This document shows positions 1 through 6,111 of a DNA stretch of 6,111 nucleotides, in pieces. Made by a program: the position numbers and the translations under genes. The stretch spans positions 1 to 6,111 of the forward strand of contig CAIXOY010000219.1 in the NCBI GenBank assembly GCA_903921135.1, in the 5' to 3' direction. Position 1 is the first letter of the stretch; every line of letters starts with the position of its first letter. Below the pieces are notes generated by a model, which made no database searches, was not told where the DNA came from, and worked only from the letters and a program-made list of their open reading frames with translations. This DNA is from an uncultured Gammaproteobacteria bacterium (GTDB taxonomy: Bacteria; Pseudomonadota; Gammaproteobacteria; Pseudomonadales; UBA5518).

Positions 1-862
1 GGTGGTGCACCGCGTGCAGCGCCACGGGCAAGGGGTGATCGCGGAGTCTCAGCACGCCTTTCATGCGCAGGATGTGCTCACCCTGCAGCGTGAGCAGCGC
101 GAGGAGACAATCGTGAAGCCGCTCCCAGTCCACGGCCTGATCGAGCCTGATCGCAATGCTTTGGAGGGCCGTGCCATGACGCGCCTGCGCAGTTGCAGGC
201 ACCCGCAGCCAAGACAGTGCGTCCGGCGTCGTAGCTGCGCCCGCCAGGCCCGCCCCGAACAGCCTTGCCGCCCGGGCTGGCAGGCTGCGGCGGATCAGGA
301 CCGGAGCACGCGGGGCGAGCCGGCGGACGAGCCTTCTCACACGCGCGGCCGCAGCGGGATCCACCAGGTCCGTCTTGGTCAGCACCACGCGGTCAGCGAA
401 GGCCAATTGCCGCGCGAATTCGGGAAAGCGTGCGAACTGATCCTGCGCATGCTGGGCATCCACGGTGACCACAACCCCATCCAGCCGGCAGCGTGCAGCC
501 AATCCGGGGTCGCCCAGAAGACTCATCAGCACGGGTGCCGGTTCCGCACGCCCCGAGAGTTCGAGCAGCACGCGCCGGAAGGGCGGATGTCCTGCCTCCG
601 CACGCAGAGCATCCAGCCGTGCAAAGGCCTCGGGAAGATCCGTGCGCAGCGCGCAGCAGAGGCAGCCGTTGTCGAGGAGCGCAAGCGATTCACCGCGCAC
701 ATCGATCAGCAGGTGGTCGATGGCCACGGCACCGAGTTCGTTCACGATGACGGCGGAATCGCGGCACTCCGGCCGCGTGAGCAGCGCGTTCAGCAGGCTG
801 GTCTTGCCGCTGCCAAGGAAGCCCGACAACAGTGTGACCGGCAGGCGTATTGCCGCGCTCAG
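1..862 (-). CDS. CobW/COG0523 (G3E) family GTPase, partial at its C-terminus
   Basis: Probable metal-trafficking GTPase of the G3E P-loop family (CobW N-terminal domain, then CobW C-terminal domain). Such proteins bind a divalent metal and GTP and are thought to deliver metal to client enzymes in the cytoplasm. About 287 residues lie in the window. Visible motifs are Walker A GFLGSGKT (residues 14-21), the family's CxCC metal motif as GCLCC (66-70), ELSGRAEPAP (101-110), and the guanine-recognition motif TKTD (162-165). The C-terminal domain shows a conserved Trp near 246 and ILRMKG near 264-269. The frame is still open at the left edge, and family members are usually somewhat longer than 300 residues. 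No in-frame ATG, GTG or TTG lies suitably ahead of Walker A. I place the start at CTG (862-860), overlapping the TGA of the upstream amidohydrolase as CTGA. No His-rich loop is visible in the part present. Family assignment is firm; the exact start and metal are inferred. Confidence 0.9.
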   Translation of the reverse strand, partial: MSAAIRLPVTLLSGFLGSGKTSLLNALLTRPECRDSAVIVNELGAVAIDHLLIDVRGESLALLDNGCLCCALRTDLPEAFARLDALRAEAGHPPFRRVLLELSGRAEPAPVLMSLLGDPGLAARCRLDGVVVTVDAQHAQDQFARFPEFARQLAFADRVVLTKTDLVDPAAAARVRRLVRRLAPRAPVLIRRSLPARAARLFGAGLAGAATTPDALSWLRVPATAQARHGTALQSIAIRLDQAVDWERLHDCLLALLTLQGEHILRMKGVLRLRDHPLPVALHAVHH

Positions 863-2106
863 AACGGCGCCTCGCCCGCGAGGAAGCGAGGCGCTGCGGG
901 GGTGCGGCCTGCGCGCCCCAGCAGGGCATGCACATCGAATCCGTCTTTCCAGACACCGCGATGGTGGGCGGTATCTGCAACGGCCGCGATGTCCTCGCAG
1001 GGATCACCCTCGACCAGCAGCAGGTCCGCCGCGCAGCCCTCCCGGATACGCCCGCGATCCGCGAGCCCCAGCAAGTCCGCAGCCGCAGAGGTAGCGGCCT
1101 GCAGCGCACCGGCAGGCGACATGCCGAGCGCTGTCATCTCGCGCAGCTCTTGCGCATTGCAGCCATGGAAATTGAACGGTGTCCCGGCATCGGTGCCCAT
1201 CGCGATGCGACCACCCGCGGCGAGGAAACGGCGGAAGGACTCGCGCTGCATGTCGCGGAAACGCAGGGATTTCTCGAGGAGATGCGGGGGCATGCGTCCC
1301 TCCGCGTTTGCCAGCGTACGTGCGATGGCCGAGAGGGTGGGCACCAGGACAGTACCCCGCGCGACCATCATGGCAGCGAGTTCGTCGGTGATCTGGAAGC
1401 CGTGCTCGATGGAATCAATGCCCGCTTCCAGGGCGTTCAGGATGCCAGCTGCCCCCTGGGCGTGGGCGGCAGAGCGACGCCCGAGCCTGCGCGCCTCCGC
1501 CACGGCAGCAGTGAGCTCCTCGCGCGTGAGGTGCGCCGCGAGCGGGTCCAAGCCGGCCGTAGCCACACCGCCAGTGGCGATGAGCTTTATCACGTCAGCG
1601 CCCATCTTGATGTTCTGCCGCACCGCAGACACGGCAGCCGCAGCGCCGTCGATCTCGATGCTGAGCAGGTGCGCGTGCCCGCCTGTCATGGTGATGGATT
1701 TCCCGGCGCAGACCAGCGTGGGCCCGAGCTCACGTCCCTCGCGGAAGGCGTCCCGTACAGGCATCTCGGTGAACTCGAAACCACCGAGGTCGCGCAGGCT
1801 GGTCACACCGCCACGCAGGCTCTGGCGTGCAGACTGCAGCACCTGCAGGCTGGCGCGCTCGCGCGGGGTGGCGAGGATCGTGGCGAAAAAACCGGGATCG
1901 CTGCTGCTGCAGAGATGGACGTGGCAGTCGATCAGGCCCGGCATCAGGGTCGCGCCACCGGTGTCGACACGCGAGACATCCATACCATCGAAGGACGATA
2001 GCGGCGCCACGCGCAGGATGCGCCCGCGGTCGACCAGAACCCCCAGGCCTGCATGAGGACCTGTCTCGCCGTCGAAGAGCAGACCGCCGCCGAAAAGTGT
2101 CGCCAT
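859..2106 (-). CDS. Metal-dependent amidohydrolase (Xaa-Pro dipeptidase / imidazolonepropionase-like)
   Basis: Complete amidohydrolase-superfamily enzyme of 415 residues, a normal length for the family. The expected TIM-barrel metal ligands are all visible: HxH in LIDCHVHL (H62, H64), a lysine likely to be carboxylated and bridge two metals in DVIKLIATGG (K174), H215 in AAHAQG, H235 in DSIEHG, and the catalytic Asp in GTDAGTP (D306). The K/H/H/D spacing and the IKLIATGG and DSIEHG motifs fit the group containing Xaa-Pro/Xaa-Arg dipeptidases and imidazolonepropionase-related hydrolases. The probable reaction is therefore hydrolysis of an amide or dipeptide-like bond, but the substrate is not determinable. 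No signal peptide is seen, so it should be cytoplasmic. I chose ATG at 2106 because AAGGGG lies nine bases upstream and the beta-sandwich start (ATLFGGGLLFDG) follows immediately; a GTG at 2151 would add 15 unconvincing residues. It is the first gene of a leftward pair with the GTPase and overlaps it by 4 bases. Confidence 0.92.
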   Translation of the reverse strand: MATLFGGGLLFDGETGPHAGLGVLVDRGRILRVAPLSSFDGMDVSRVDTGGATLMPGLIDCHVHLCSSSDPGFFATILATPRERASLQVLQSARQSLRGGVTSLRDLGGFEFTEMPVRDAFREGRELGPTLVCAGKSITMTGGHAHLLSIEIDGAAAAVSAVRQNIKMGADVIKLIATGGVATAGLDPLAAHLTREELTAAVAEARRLGRRSAAHAQGAAGILNALEAGIDSIEHGFQITDELAAMMVARGTVLVPTLSAIARTLANAEGRMPPHLLEKSLRFRDMQRESFRRFLAAGGRIAMGTDAGTPFNFHGCNAQELREMTALGMSPAGALQAATSAAADLLGLADRGRIREGCAADLLLVEGDPCEDIAAVADTAHHRGVWKDGFDVHALLGRAGRTPAAPRFLAGEAPF

Positions 2107-2115
2107 GCCCGTGTT

Positions 2116-2121
2116 CCCCTT
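2116..2121 (-). promoter_or_regulatory. Ribosome binding site of the amidohydrolase
   Basis: On the minus strand this reads AAGGGG, nine bases before the ATG at 2106. It decides between that ATG and the upstream GTG at 2151. Confidence 0.6.
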
Positions 2122-2214
2122 GCGTGCCCCGCCAGCATAGGCGAGCCGCACCGGGCGGCCCTATGCGATCCGGAAATTCGCTTATTCGCGCCCTTTTTCG
2201 CTGCATCGCGCGGT

Positions 2215-2244
2215 TTGACAGCAGCTCGGCGCCAACCACATGAT
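2215..2244 (+). promoter_or_regulatory. Candidate sigma-70 promoter of the AraC-family gene
   Basis: The -35 hexamer TTGACA (2215-2220) matches consensus exactly. The best -10 is CATGAT (2239-2244), four of six matches including the important A2 and T6, with an 18-base spacer. Transcription would begin near 2251, which lies inside the longest possible reading frame and favours the ATG at 2300. The -10 is only moderate, so this is a prediction. Confidence 0.4.
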
Positions 2245-2299
2245 TCCCCCGTCTCCGCACCATCGCGCCGCAGCACACAGCAAGGCCGTCACCCAGCCG

Positions 2300-3334
2300 A
2301 TGAAAGCCGCGCCACAGCCAGCTCCGGTTCCGCAGCCACTCTGCGTGGAGCCGCGTTCGGTTTTCTCCTATTACCACCTTGCAGAGCAACCCGAAGGCAG
2401 TGAATCGCGACAGAGCCTGCGCTTCTCGCCGAGCTTCGAGGGCGCCGAGGGCTTCCGTGAACTGATCGAGCTGCGACCGGGCTTTCAGGTGCTGCTCGGG
2501 GATCTGCACTACGGCAGCAAGGTCGAGTTCAACCTGCGCGAGAGCGCGAGCCTCAAGTTCCACTACCGACTCTCGGGCGTGAGCGATATCCGCGTGAGCG
2601 AGGACGGTCTGATCCACATCGACAATCACACCGGCGGCGTGCTGTTGCACCCGGACGGCATCGTCAAACAGGAGTCCTATCACGCAGGCCAGCATGAGCG
2701 CTCCGTCACGCTGATCTGCTCGGCTGCGTTTCTGTCGGAGCGGCTCGCACACCTTGGCGCACATCTACCCTCGGCTATCGCGGCCTACATCGCCGGCGAG
2801 CCGGCAGGCCACTACAGCCAGCATGTGCCGCTGCGCGCCGGCATGGCCAGCGCGGCAGCGGCGCTGTTCGGTCTGCCTGCAGCGAGCCCCGTACGGCAAT
2901 TGATGGTGGAGGCGCGAGCGCTGGAATTGCTCGCGCTCAGCCTCGAGTCGCTGGGCATCGACGGCAGCGATCCGGAGCGCTCGGACCGCGGACTCGGCAC
3001 CCGGGACCTGCAGTGCCTTCAGCAGGCACGCCGCATCCTCGAGCAGGAGTTCCTCGCGCCACCCACGATCACCACGCTGGCGCGTGCGGTGGGCATCAAC
3101 GAGGCCAAGTTGATGCATGCGTTCAAGCAGCTCTTCGGCCAGACGATTTTCGATTTCACGCAGTCGCTGCGGATGGAAAAGGCCAAGGGTCTGCTCGAGA
3201 CCACCGACCTCAGCATCACCGAGATCGCCTTCGAAGTGGGCTACGAGTATTCGAGCAATTTCACCACCGCCTTCAAGCGCCATTTCGGGATCACCCCGAG
3301 CACTGCGCGCGATGCCCTGCGTCACCAGGGCTGA
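2300..3334 (+). CDS. AraC-family transcriptional regulator
   Basis: DNA-binding regulator of 344 residues. The C-terminal AraC/XylS domain covers about residues 244-344. Its first helix-turn-helix is at about 257-280 (ITTLARAVGINEAKLMHAFK) and its second at about 306-330 (starting ITEIAFEVGY and ending in AFKRHFG, the family signature). The N-terminal about 230 residues form an effector or sensor domain with GFQVLLGDLHYG (61-72) and LKFHYRLSG (85-93). This pattern reminds me of PchR-like AraC regulators, but I cannot confirm it or name a ligand. An ATG at 2240 would add 20 residues. I prefer 2300 because the best promoter would start transcription near 2251; neither start has a good Shine-Dalgarno sequence, and the extra residues are Pro/Ala/His-rich and unlike a domain. 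The gene is divergent from the amidohydrolase and 116 bases ahead of the AcuI-like gene in the same direction, so it could control either or both. Confidence 0.9.
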   Translation: MKAAPQPAPVPQPLCVEPRSVFSYYHLAEQPEGSESRQSLRFSPSFEGAEGFRELIELRPGFQVLLGDLHYGSKVEFNLRESASLKFHYRLSGVSDIRVSEDGLIHIDNHTGGVLLHPDGIVKQESYHAGQHERSVTLICSAAFLSERLAHLGAHLPSAIAAYIAGEPAGHYSQHVPLRAGMASAAAALFGLPAASPVRQLMVEARALELLALSLESLGIDGSDPERSDRGLGTRDLQCLQQARRILEQEFLAPPTITTLARAVGINEAKLMHAFKQLFGQTIFDFTQSLRMEKAKGLLETTDLSITEIAFEVGYEYSSNFTTAFKRHFGITPSTARDALRHQG

Positions 3335-3450
3335 GGCGGAATCGCAAAGCAGTTTTTCCCTTTCACATAAGCCCCGTCATCGGGCCGCTGCTAGCCTGCC
3401 GGCTGCGATGCGGGGTTCCCTGCAACCTGCATCAACGAGGAGTTCCAACC
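3335..3450 (+). other. Intergenic leader before the AcuI-like gene
   Basis: This 116-base gap holds a T-rich tract (3352-3363), TTCACA (3362-3367, five of six to a -35) without a well-spaced -10, and a small inverted repeat CCCG-TCAT-CGGG around 3373-3384. A second short repeat, AGCC-TGCC-GGCT, lies near 3393-3404. The gap is long enough for a promoter and for operators of the neighbouring AraC protein. No convincing terminator is seen, so read-through from the regulator gene is possible. Confidence 0.4.
3437..3442 (+). promoter_or_regulatory. Ribosome binding site of the AcuI-like gene
   Basis: GAGGAG ends eight bases before the GTG at 3451. It fixes this GTG as the start within a frame that is open much further upstream. 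Confidence 0.75.
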
Positions 3451-4446
3451 GTGACAGACAACATCCGGGCGATAGTCGCGCGAGACATCGATGGCCGCAC
3501 CCGCGGCACGCTGGAAGAGATAGACGCGCTGTCGCTGCCCGCAGGCGATGTGACCGTGGACGTCGCCTGCTCCACCCTGAACTACAAGGACGGCCTTGCC
3601 ATCACGGGCAAGGGCAAGATCTGCCGCAGCCTGCCGATGGTCTGCGGCATCGACCTGGCCGGCACGGTACGCGAGAGCCGCAGCCCCGAGTGGCAGGCGG
3701 GCGATCGCGTGCTGGTGAATGGCTTCGGGCTCTCGGAGCGATACTGGGGCGGCCTCGCCCAGCGCGCCAGCCTGCAGGCCGGCTGGCTGGTGCGCATCCC
3801 TCAAGCCTTCAGCGCCGAGCAGGTAATGGCGCTGGGCACCGCCGGCTACACCGCCATGCTCTGCGTGCAAGCCATCACCGACCATGGCGTGCGCCCCGAC
3901 GCGGGCCCCGTGCTGGTGACCGGGGCGGCGGGCGGCGTGGGTTCGGTGGCAGTGATGCTGTTGTCTGCGCTCGGCTACAAGGTCACCGCACTCACGGGCC
4001 GCGTCGAGGAGACGGGTGAGTTCCTGCGCGGACTGGGCGCGAGCGAACTCCTCGCCCGCGAGCAACTCGCGCGCGACGCAAAGCCCCTCGAAGCCGAGAC
4101 CTGGGCAGCCGTAGTCGACACCGTGGGCGACAAGGTGCTGGGCACGGCCATCGCCCAAACGCGCTATGAAGGCATCGTCGCGGCCTGTGGCCTCGCCGGC
4201 GGCGCCGGACTCCCCACCACCGTGATGCCCTTCATTCTGCGCGGCGTGACGCTGCGCGGTATCGATTCGGTGATGGCATCGATTCCCCGTCGCCAGCACG
4301 CGTGGGATCGCCTGGCCGAGCTCGTGGACCCGGCAAAACTCGCGCGCATCTACCGCGTGGAGCCGCTGGCGCGGGCACCGGAACTGGCAGCGGAGCTGCT
4401 GGCTGGCAAGGTGCAGGGCCGCATCGTGATCGACGTGAACGCCTGA
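3451..4446 (+). CDS. acuI: AcuI/YhdH-type NADPH-dependent acryloyl-CoA reductase-like oxidoreductase
   Basis: Zinc-independent medium-chain dehydrogenase/reductase of 331 residues, close to the usual length of the YhdH/YhfP (AcuI) family, which reduces acryloyl-CoA to propionyl-CoA with NADPH. The N-terminal GroES-like domain (about 1-120) carries family motifs STLNYKDGLAITGKG (41-55), MVCGIDLAG (63-71) and RYWGGLAQRA (97-106). The GIDLAG stretch replaces the GHE motif of zinc alcohol dehydrogenases, and no structural four-cysteine set is seen. The Rossmann nucleotide-binding loop is VTGAAGGVGS (156-165). The start is GTG, chosen for the GAGGAG eight bases upstream and the match to the family N-terminus. 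The stop lies 10 bases before the acyl-CoA synthetase start, so the two are probably co-transcribed. Subfamily assignment is strong. The actual substrate may be another 2-enoyl-CoA or a related unsaturated compound, since no DMSP or acrylate genes are visible nearby. Confidence 0.87.
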   Translation: MTDNIRAIVARDIDGRTRGTLEEIDALSLPAGDVTVDVACSTLNYKDGLAITGKGKICRSLPMVCGIDLAGTVRESRSPEWQAGDRVLVNGFGLSERYWGGLAQRASLQAGWLVRIPQAFSAEQVMALGTAGYTAMLCVQAITDHGVRPDAGPVLVTGAAGGVGSVAVMLLSALGYKVTALTGRVEETGEFLRGLGASELLAREQLARDAKPLEAETWAAVVDTVGDKVLGTAIAQTRYEGIVAACGLAGGAGLPTTVMPFILRGVTLRGIDSVMASIPRRQHAWDRLAELVDPAKLARIYRVEPLARAPELAAELLAGKVQGRIVIDVNA

Positions 4447-4451
4447 GGAGG
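4446..4451 (+). promoter_or_regulatory. Ribosome binding site of the acyl-CoA synthetase
   Basis: AGGAGG, a perfect Shine-Dalgarno core whose first base is the last base of the preceding TGA stop. It lies five bases before the GTG at 4457, which supports that start and coupled translation with the AcuI-like gene. Confidence 0.75.
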
Positions 4452-4456
4452 CCGCA

Positions 4457-5989
4457 GTGGCGCAACCCCTGCCCGTCGGACTGGTCAGCGGCAACCGCCT
4501 GCTGGATCACGCCCGCCTTGCCTCGAACGCGAGGCGGGCCGCCACGGCGCTTCACGGCGCAGGCATCTGGCAGGGCGATTCCGTAGCTCTCCTCATGCGC
4601 AACGATTTCGTGTGGTTCGAAGCCACGCAGGGCGCGGGCATGCTCGGGGCATCCACCGTGCCGCTGAACTGGCACCTCACCGCCGAGGAACTCGCTTACA
4701 TCCTCGATGACTGCGACGCGCGCGCGGTGATCGCGCACACGGACCTGCTGACAGAATCCGTGCTGGCCGTTTGTGCGGGTCGCGAAGTGATTGCGGTCGA
4801 AACACCACCCGAAGTCGCCAGCGCCTACAGGATTCCACCGGAGCGCACGCGTGCACCCGGCGCCGTACCGGAGTGGTCAGGCTGGATCGCGGCGCACGAA
4901 GAATGGAACACGGCGCAGCCGATGATGGCCCAGCCGCTCTTCTACACCTCGGGCACCACGGGACGCCCCAAAGGCGTACGACGCAAGGCCGTGGCACCGG
5001 AAGTGGCGATGGCGGCGGTGCGGCGCGGAGCGCTCGCGTTCGGGCTGGAGGGCGAGGGACTGCGCGCAGTGATGACCGGGCCGCTCTACCACTCCGCGCC
5101 CAATTCCTATGCGATGCGCGTCGCGGCGCTCGGCGGCACGCTGGTGCTGCAGCCGCGCTTCGATGCCGCTGAGCTCCTCGAACTGATCGAGCGCTGGCAG
5201 ATCACGCACCTGCACATGGTGCCGACGATGTTCGTGCGCCTGCTCGCGCTGCCCGAGGCCGTGCGCGCTCGTCACGACCTGTCGAGCCTGCGCTTCGTCT
5301 GCCACGGCTCGGCGCCCTGCCCGCCCGACATCAAGCGCCAGATGATTGCGTGGTGGGGGCCCGTGATCCACGAGTACTACGCGATGACCGAGACCGGGAT
5401 CATCAGCGTCTCCGACAGCACGGGCTGGACTGCGCATCAGGGCAGCGTGGGCCATGCCGCGCCGGGCGTGAAGATCCGCATAGCCGCGGCGGATGGCAGC
5501 AACTGCCCCGAAGGCGTGGCAGGCGAGATACAGGTGAGCTCGGAAACAACGCCCTACTTCGCGTATCACCACGCCGAGGAGAAAACCGCGGAAGCGCGTG
5601 AAGGCGATTTCGTGCGCACCGGCGACATCGGGTATCTGGATGCCGATGGCTACCTCTACATCAGCGACCGCAAATCAGACATGGTCATCTCGGGCGGCGT
5701 GAACATCTACCCCGCCGAAGTGGAGCACGAGCTCGTGAACCTGGACGGCGTGCGCGACTGCGCCGTCTTCGGGATCCCCGACGCCGAATACGGCGAGCGC
5801 CTGGTGGCGGTGGTGGAATCCGAATCCGATCTGAGCACCGAGTCACTGGTGAGCGCGTTGCGTCACCACGTTGCAGGCTACAAGGTGCCGCGCGAATTCC
5901 GTTTCGTGCGAGCCCTCCCGCGGGAGGACTCGGGAAAGATCAAGAAACGCCTGCTGCGCGCCGACTGGCTCGCCGCACAACCCGCATGA
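4457..5989 (+). CDS. AMP-forming acyl-CoA synthetase (acyl-CoA ligase)
   Basis: ANL-superfamily adenylate-forming enzyme of 510 residues, typical for acyl-CoA synthetases. It should activate a carboxylic acid to its CoA thioester using ATP and CoA. Core motifs in order are the P-loop TSGTTGRPKG (164-173), VPTMFVRL (255-262), YYAMTETG (307-314), RTGDIGYLDADGYLYISDRK (387-406; D390 for ribose binding, R405 at the hinge region), SGGVNIYPAEVE (412-423), and the catalytic lysine in DSGKIKKRLL (K494). The enzyme therefore looks intact, with both the large N-terminal domain and the mobile C-terminal domain. The start is GTG, behind AGGAGG that overlaps the upstream stop. Its own stop overlaps the next start as ATGA. 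General similarity is to FadD-like, bile-acid- and aromatic-acid-type ligases, but chain length or ring preference cannot be read by eye. Its place between a reductase and a thiolase-like gene implies a degradation pathway. Confidence 0.92.
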   Translation: MAQPLPVGLVSGNRLLDHARLASNARRAATALHGAGIWQGDSVALLMRNDFVWFEATQGAGMLGASTVPLNWHLTAEELAYILDDCDARAVIAHTDLLTESVLAVCAGREVIAVETPPEVASAYRIPPERTRAPGAVPEWSGWIAAHEEWNTAQPMMAQPLFYTSGTTGRPKGVRRKAVAPEVAMAAVRRGALAFGLEGEGLRAVMTGPLYHSAPNSYAMRVAALGGTLVLQPRFDAAELLELIERWQITHLHMVPTMFVRLLALPEAVRARHDLSSLRFVCHGSAPCPPDIKRQMIAWWGPVIHEYYAMTETGIISVSDSTGWTAHQGSVGHAAPGVKIRIAAADGSNCPEGVAGEIQVSSETTPYFAYHHAEEKTAEAREGDFVRTGDIGYLDADGYLYISDRKSDMVISGGVNIYPAEVEHELVNLDGVRDCAVFGIPDAEYGERLVAVVESESDLSTESLVSALRHHVAGYKVPREFRFVRALPREDSGKIKKRLLRADWLAAQPA

Positions 5990-6111
5990 CGACGCGCAGC
6001 ATGCCGGGGGTGGCCATCATCGGCGCAGCTGCCACGCCCGTCGGCAGGCTCGCACCGCGTACGGGCGAGATGGCCGAAGGCTTCGAGCACGAGATCCTGG
6101 GGCGTGTGGCA
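5986..6111 (+). CDS. Probable thiolase-superfamily protein, N-terminal fragment
   Basis: Only the first 42 codons are in the window, and the frame is open to the right edge. The start ATG (5986) overlaps the synthetase stop as ATGA, without its own Shine-Dalgarno sequence, which suggests translational coupling. After a short lead, residues 8-21 (GVAIIGAAATPVGR) match the first strand and loop typical of thiolases and the related SCP-x/lipid-transfer-type acetyltransferases. An in-frame ATG at 6001 is an alternative start. The active-site Cys and His residues lie beyond the window, so a catalytically altered SCP-x-like or aldolase-type member is possible. The operon context, after a CoA ligase and an enoyl-type reductase, agrees with a carbon-carbon cleavage step. 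Confidence 0.62.
   Translation, partial: MTTRSMPGVAIIGAAATPVGRLAPRTGEMAEGFEHEILGRVA

Larger units (their letters stand above)
2107..2299. other. Divergent intergenic region between amidohydrolase and AraC regulator
   Basis: Non-coding stretch of about 190 bases between two divergent genes (about 130 if the regulator starts at 2240). It includes an AT-richer patch around 2173-2200, standing out from the GC-rich surroundings, with TTCGC repeated at 2177, 2185 and 2197. A perfect TTGACA lies at 2215. I found no convincing promoter for the leftward amidohydrolase, although TATGCT (minus strand, near 2135) is a weak -10 candidate. AraC-type regulators commonly bind in such divergent regions, so operators are likely here, but none can be defined by eye. 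Confidence 0.5.

Noticed and set aside
2..2056. A 684-codon open frame on the plus strand and a 383-codon one at 850-2001
   Set aside because: Both lie opposite the GTPase and amidohydrolase, which have clear family motifs. Their translations are rich in Arg, Ser and Pro with no recognisable domain, as expected for antisense frames in GC-rich DNA.
1730..2764. A 344-codon minus-strand frame spanning the divergent region
   Set aside because: It overlaps both the amidohydrolase in another frame and the AraC gene on the opposite strand, and shows no domain; a chance open frame.
3373..3384. CCCG-TCAT-CGGG as a terminator for the AraC gene
   Set aside because: The stem is only four perfect base pairs and no T-tract follows it; the T-rich tract lies before it.
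3362..3397. TTCACA with TAGCCT as a promoter for the AcuI-like gene
   Set aside because: The spacer would be 24 bases, far outside the usual 16-19, so I do not call it.
3013..3450. An extended N-terminus for the AcuI-like protein starting at 3013
   Set aside because: This upstream part overlaps the end of the AraC gene in another frame, has no domain, and the family N-terminus starts at GTG 3451 behind a strong Shine-Dalgarno sequence.
1..6111. CRISPR arrays, tRNA or rRNA genes, insertion sequences and toxin-antitoxin pairs
   Set aside because: No regularly spaced repeats, cloverleaf-like segments, transposase motifs or terminal inverted repeats were seen; the DNA is almost fully occupied by metabolic and regulatory genes.

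Overview
This is a GC-rich window with densely packed genes, typical of a high-GC member of the Pseudomonadota (a gamma- or betaproteobacterium is my best guess from protein style). No ribosomal RNA or other lineage marker is present to fix the taxon. I find six genes: two leftward (positions 1-2106) and four rightward (positions 2300-6111). The genes at both window edges are cut off. No mobile element, CRISPR array, tRNA or rRNA was seen, and there is no gene-free stretch over 300 bases.

Left arm, minus strand: a complete metal-dependent amidohydrolase resembling the Xaa-Pro dipeptidase/imidazolonepropionase-like group is followed, with a 4-base stop/start overlap, by a CobW/COG0523-type G3E GTPase that runs off the left edge. 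The overlap is CTGA rather than ATGA, so the GTPase appears to use a non-standard start. The pairing of a metallohydrolase with a candidate metal-insertion GTPase is the most suggestive feature of this arm.

Middle: a divergent intergenic region of roughly 190 bases separates the amidohydrolase from an AraC-family regulator. It contains a perfect TTGACA hexamer, which argues that the regulator starts at 2300 rather than at the first in-frame ATG (2240).

Right arm, plus strand: after the regulator come an AcuI/YhdH-type NADPH-dependent acryloyl-CoA reductase-like enzyme, an AMP-forming acyl-CoA synthetase, and the first 42 codons of a probable thiolase-superfamily protein. The last three are tightly spaced (10-base gap, then a 4-base ATGA overlap) and look like one operon. 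A plausible reading is catabolism of a carboxylic acid: CoA activation, enoyl-type reduction by the AcuI-like enzyme, and thiolytic or aldolytic cleavage. The AraC protein would be its local regulator. The substrate cannot be read from the sequence.

Nothing here proves a previously undescribed system. The points most worth checking are the amidohydrolase-GTPase pair, the non-ATG start, and the substrate of the CoA-ligase/AcuI-like operon.
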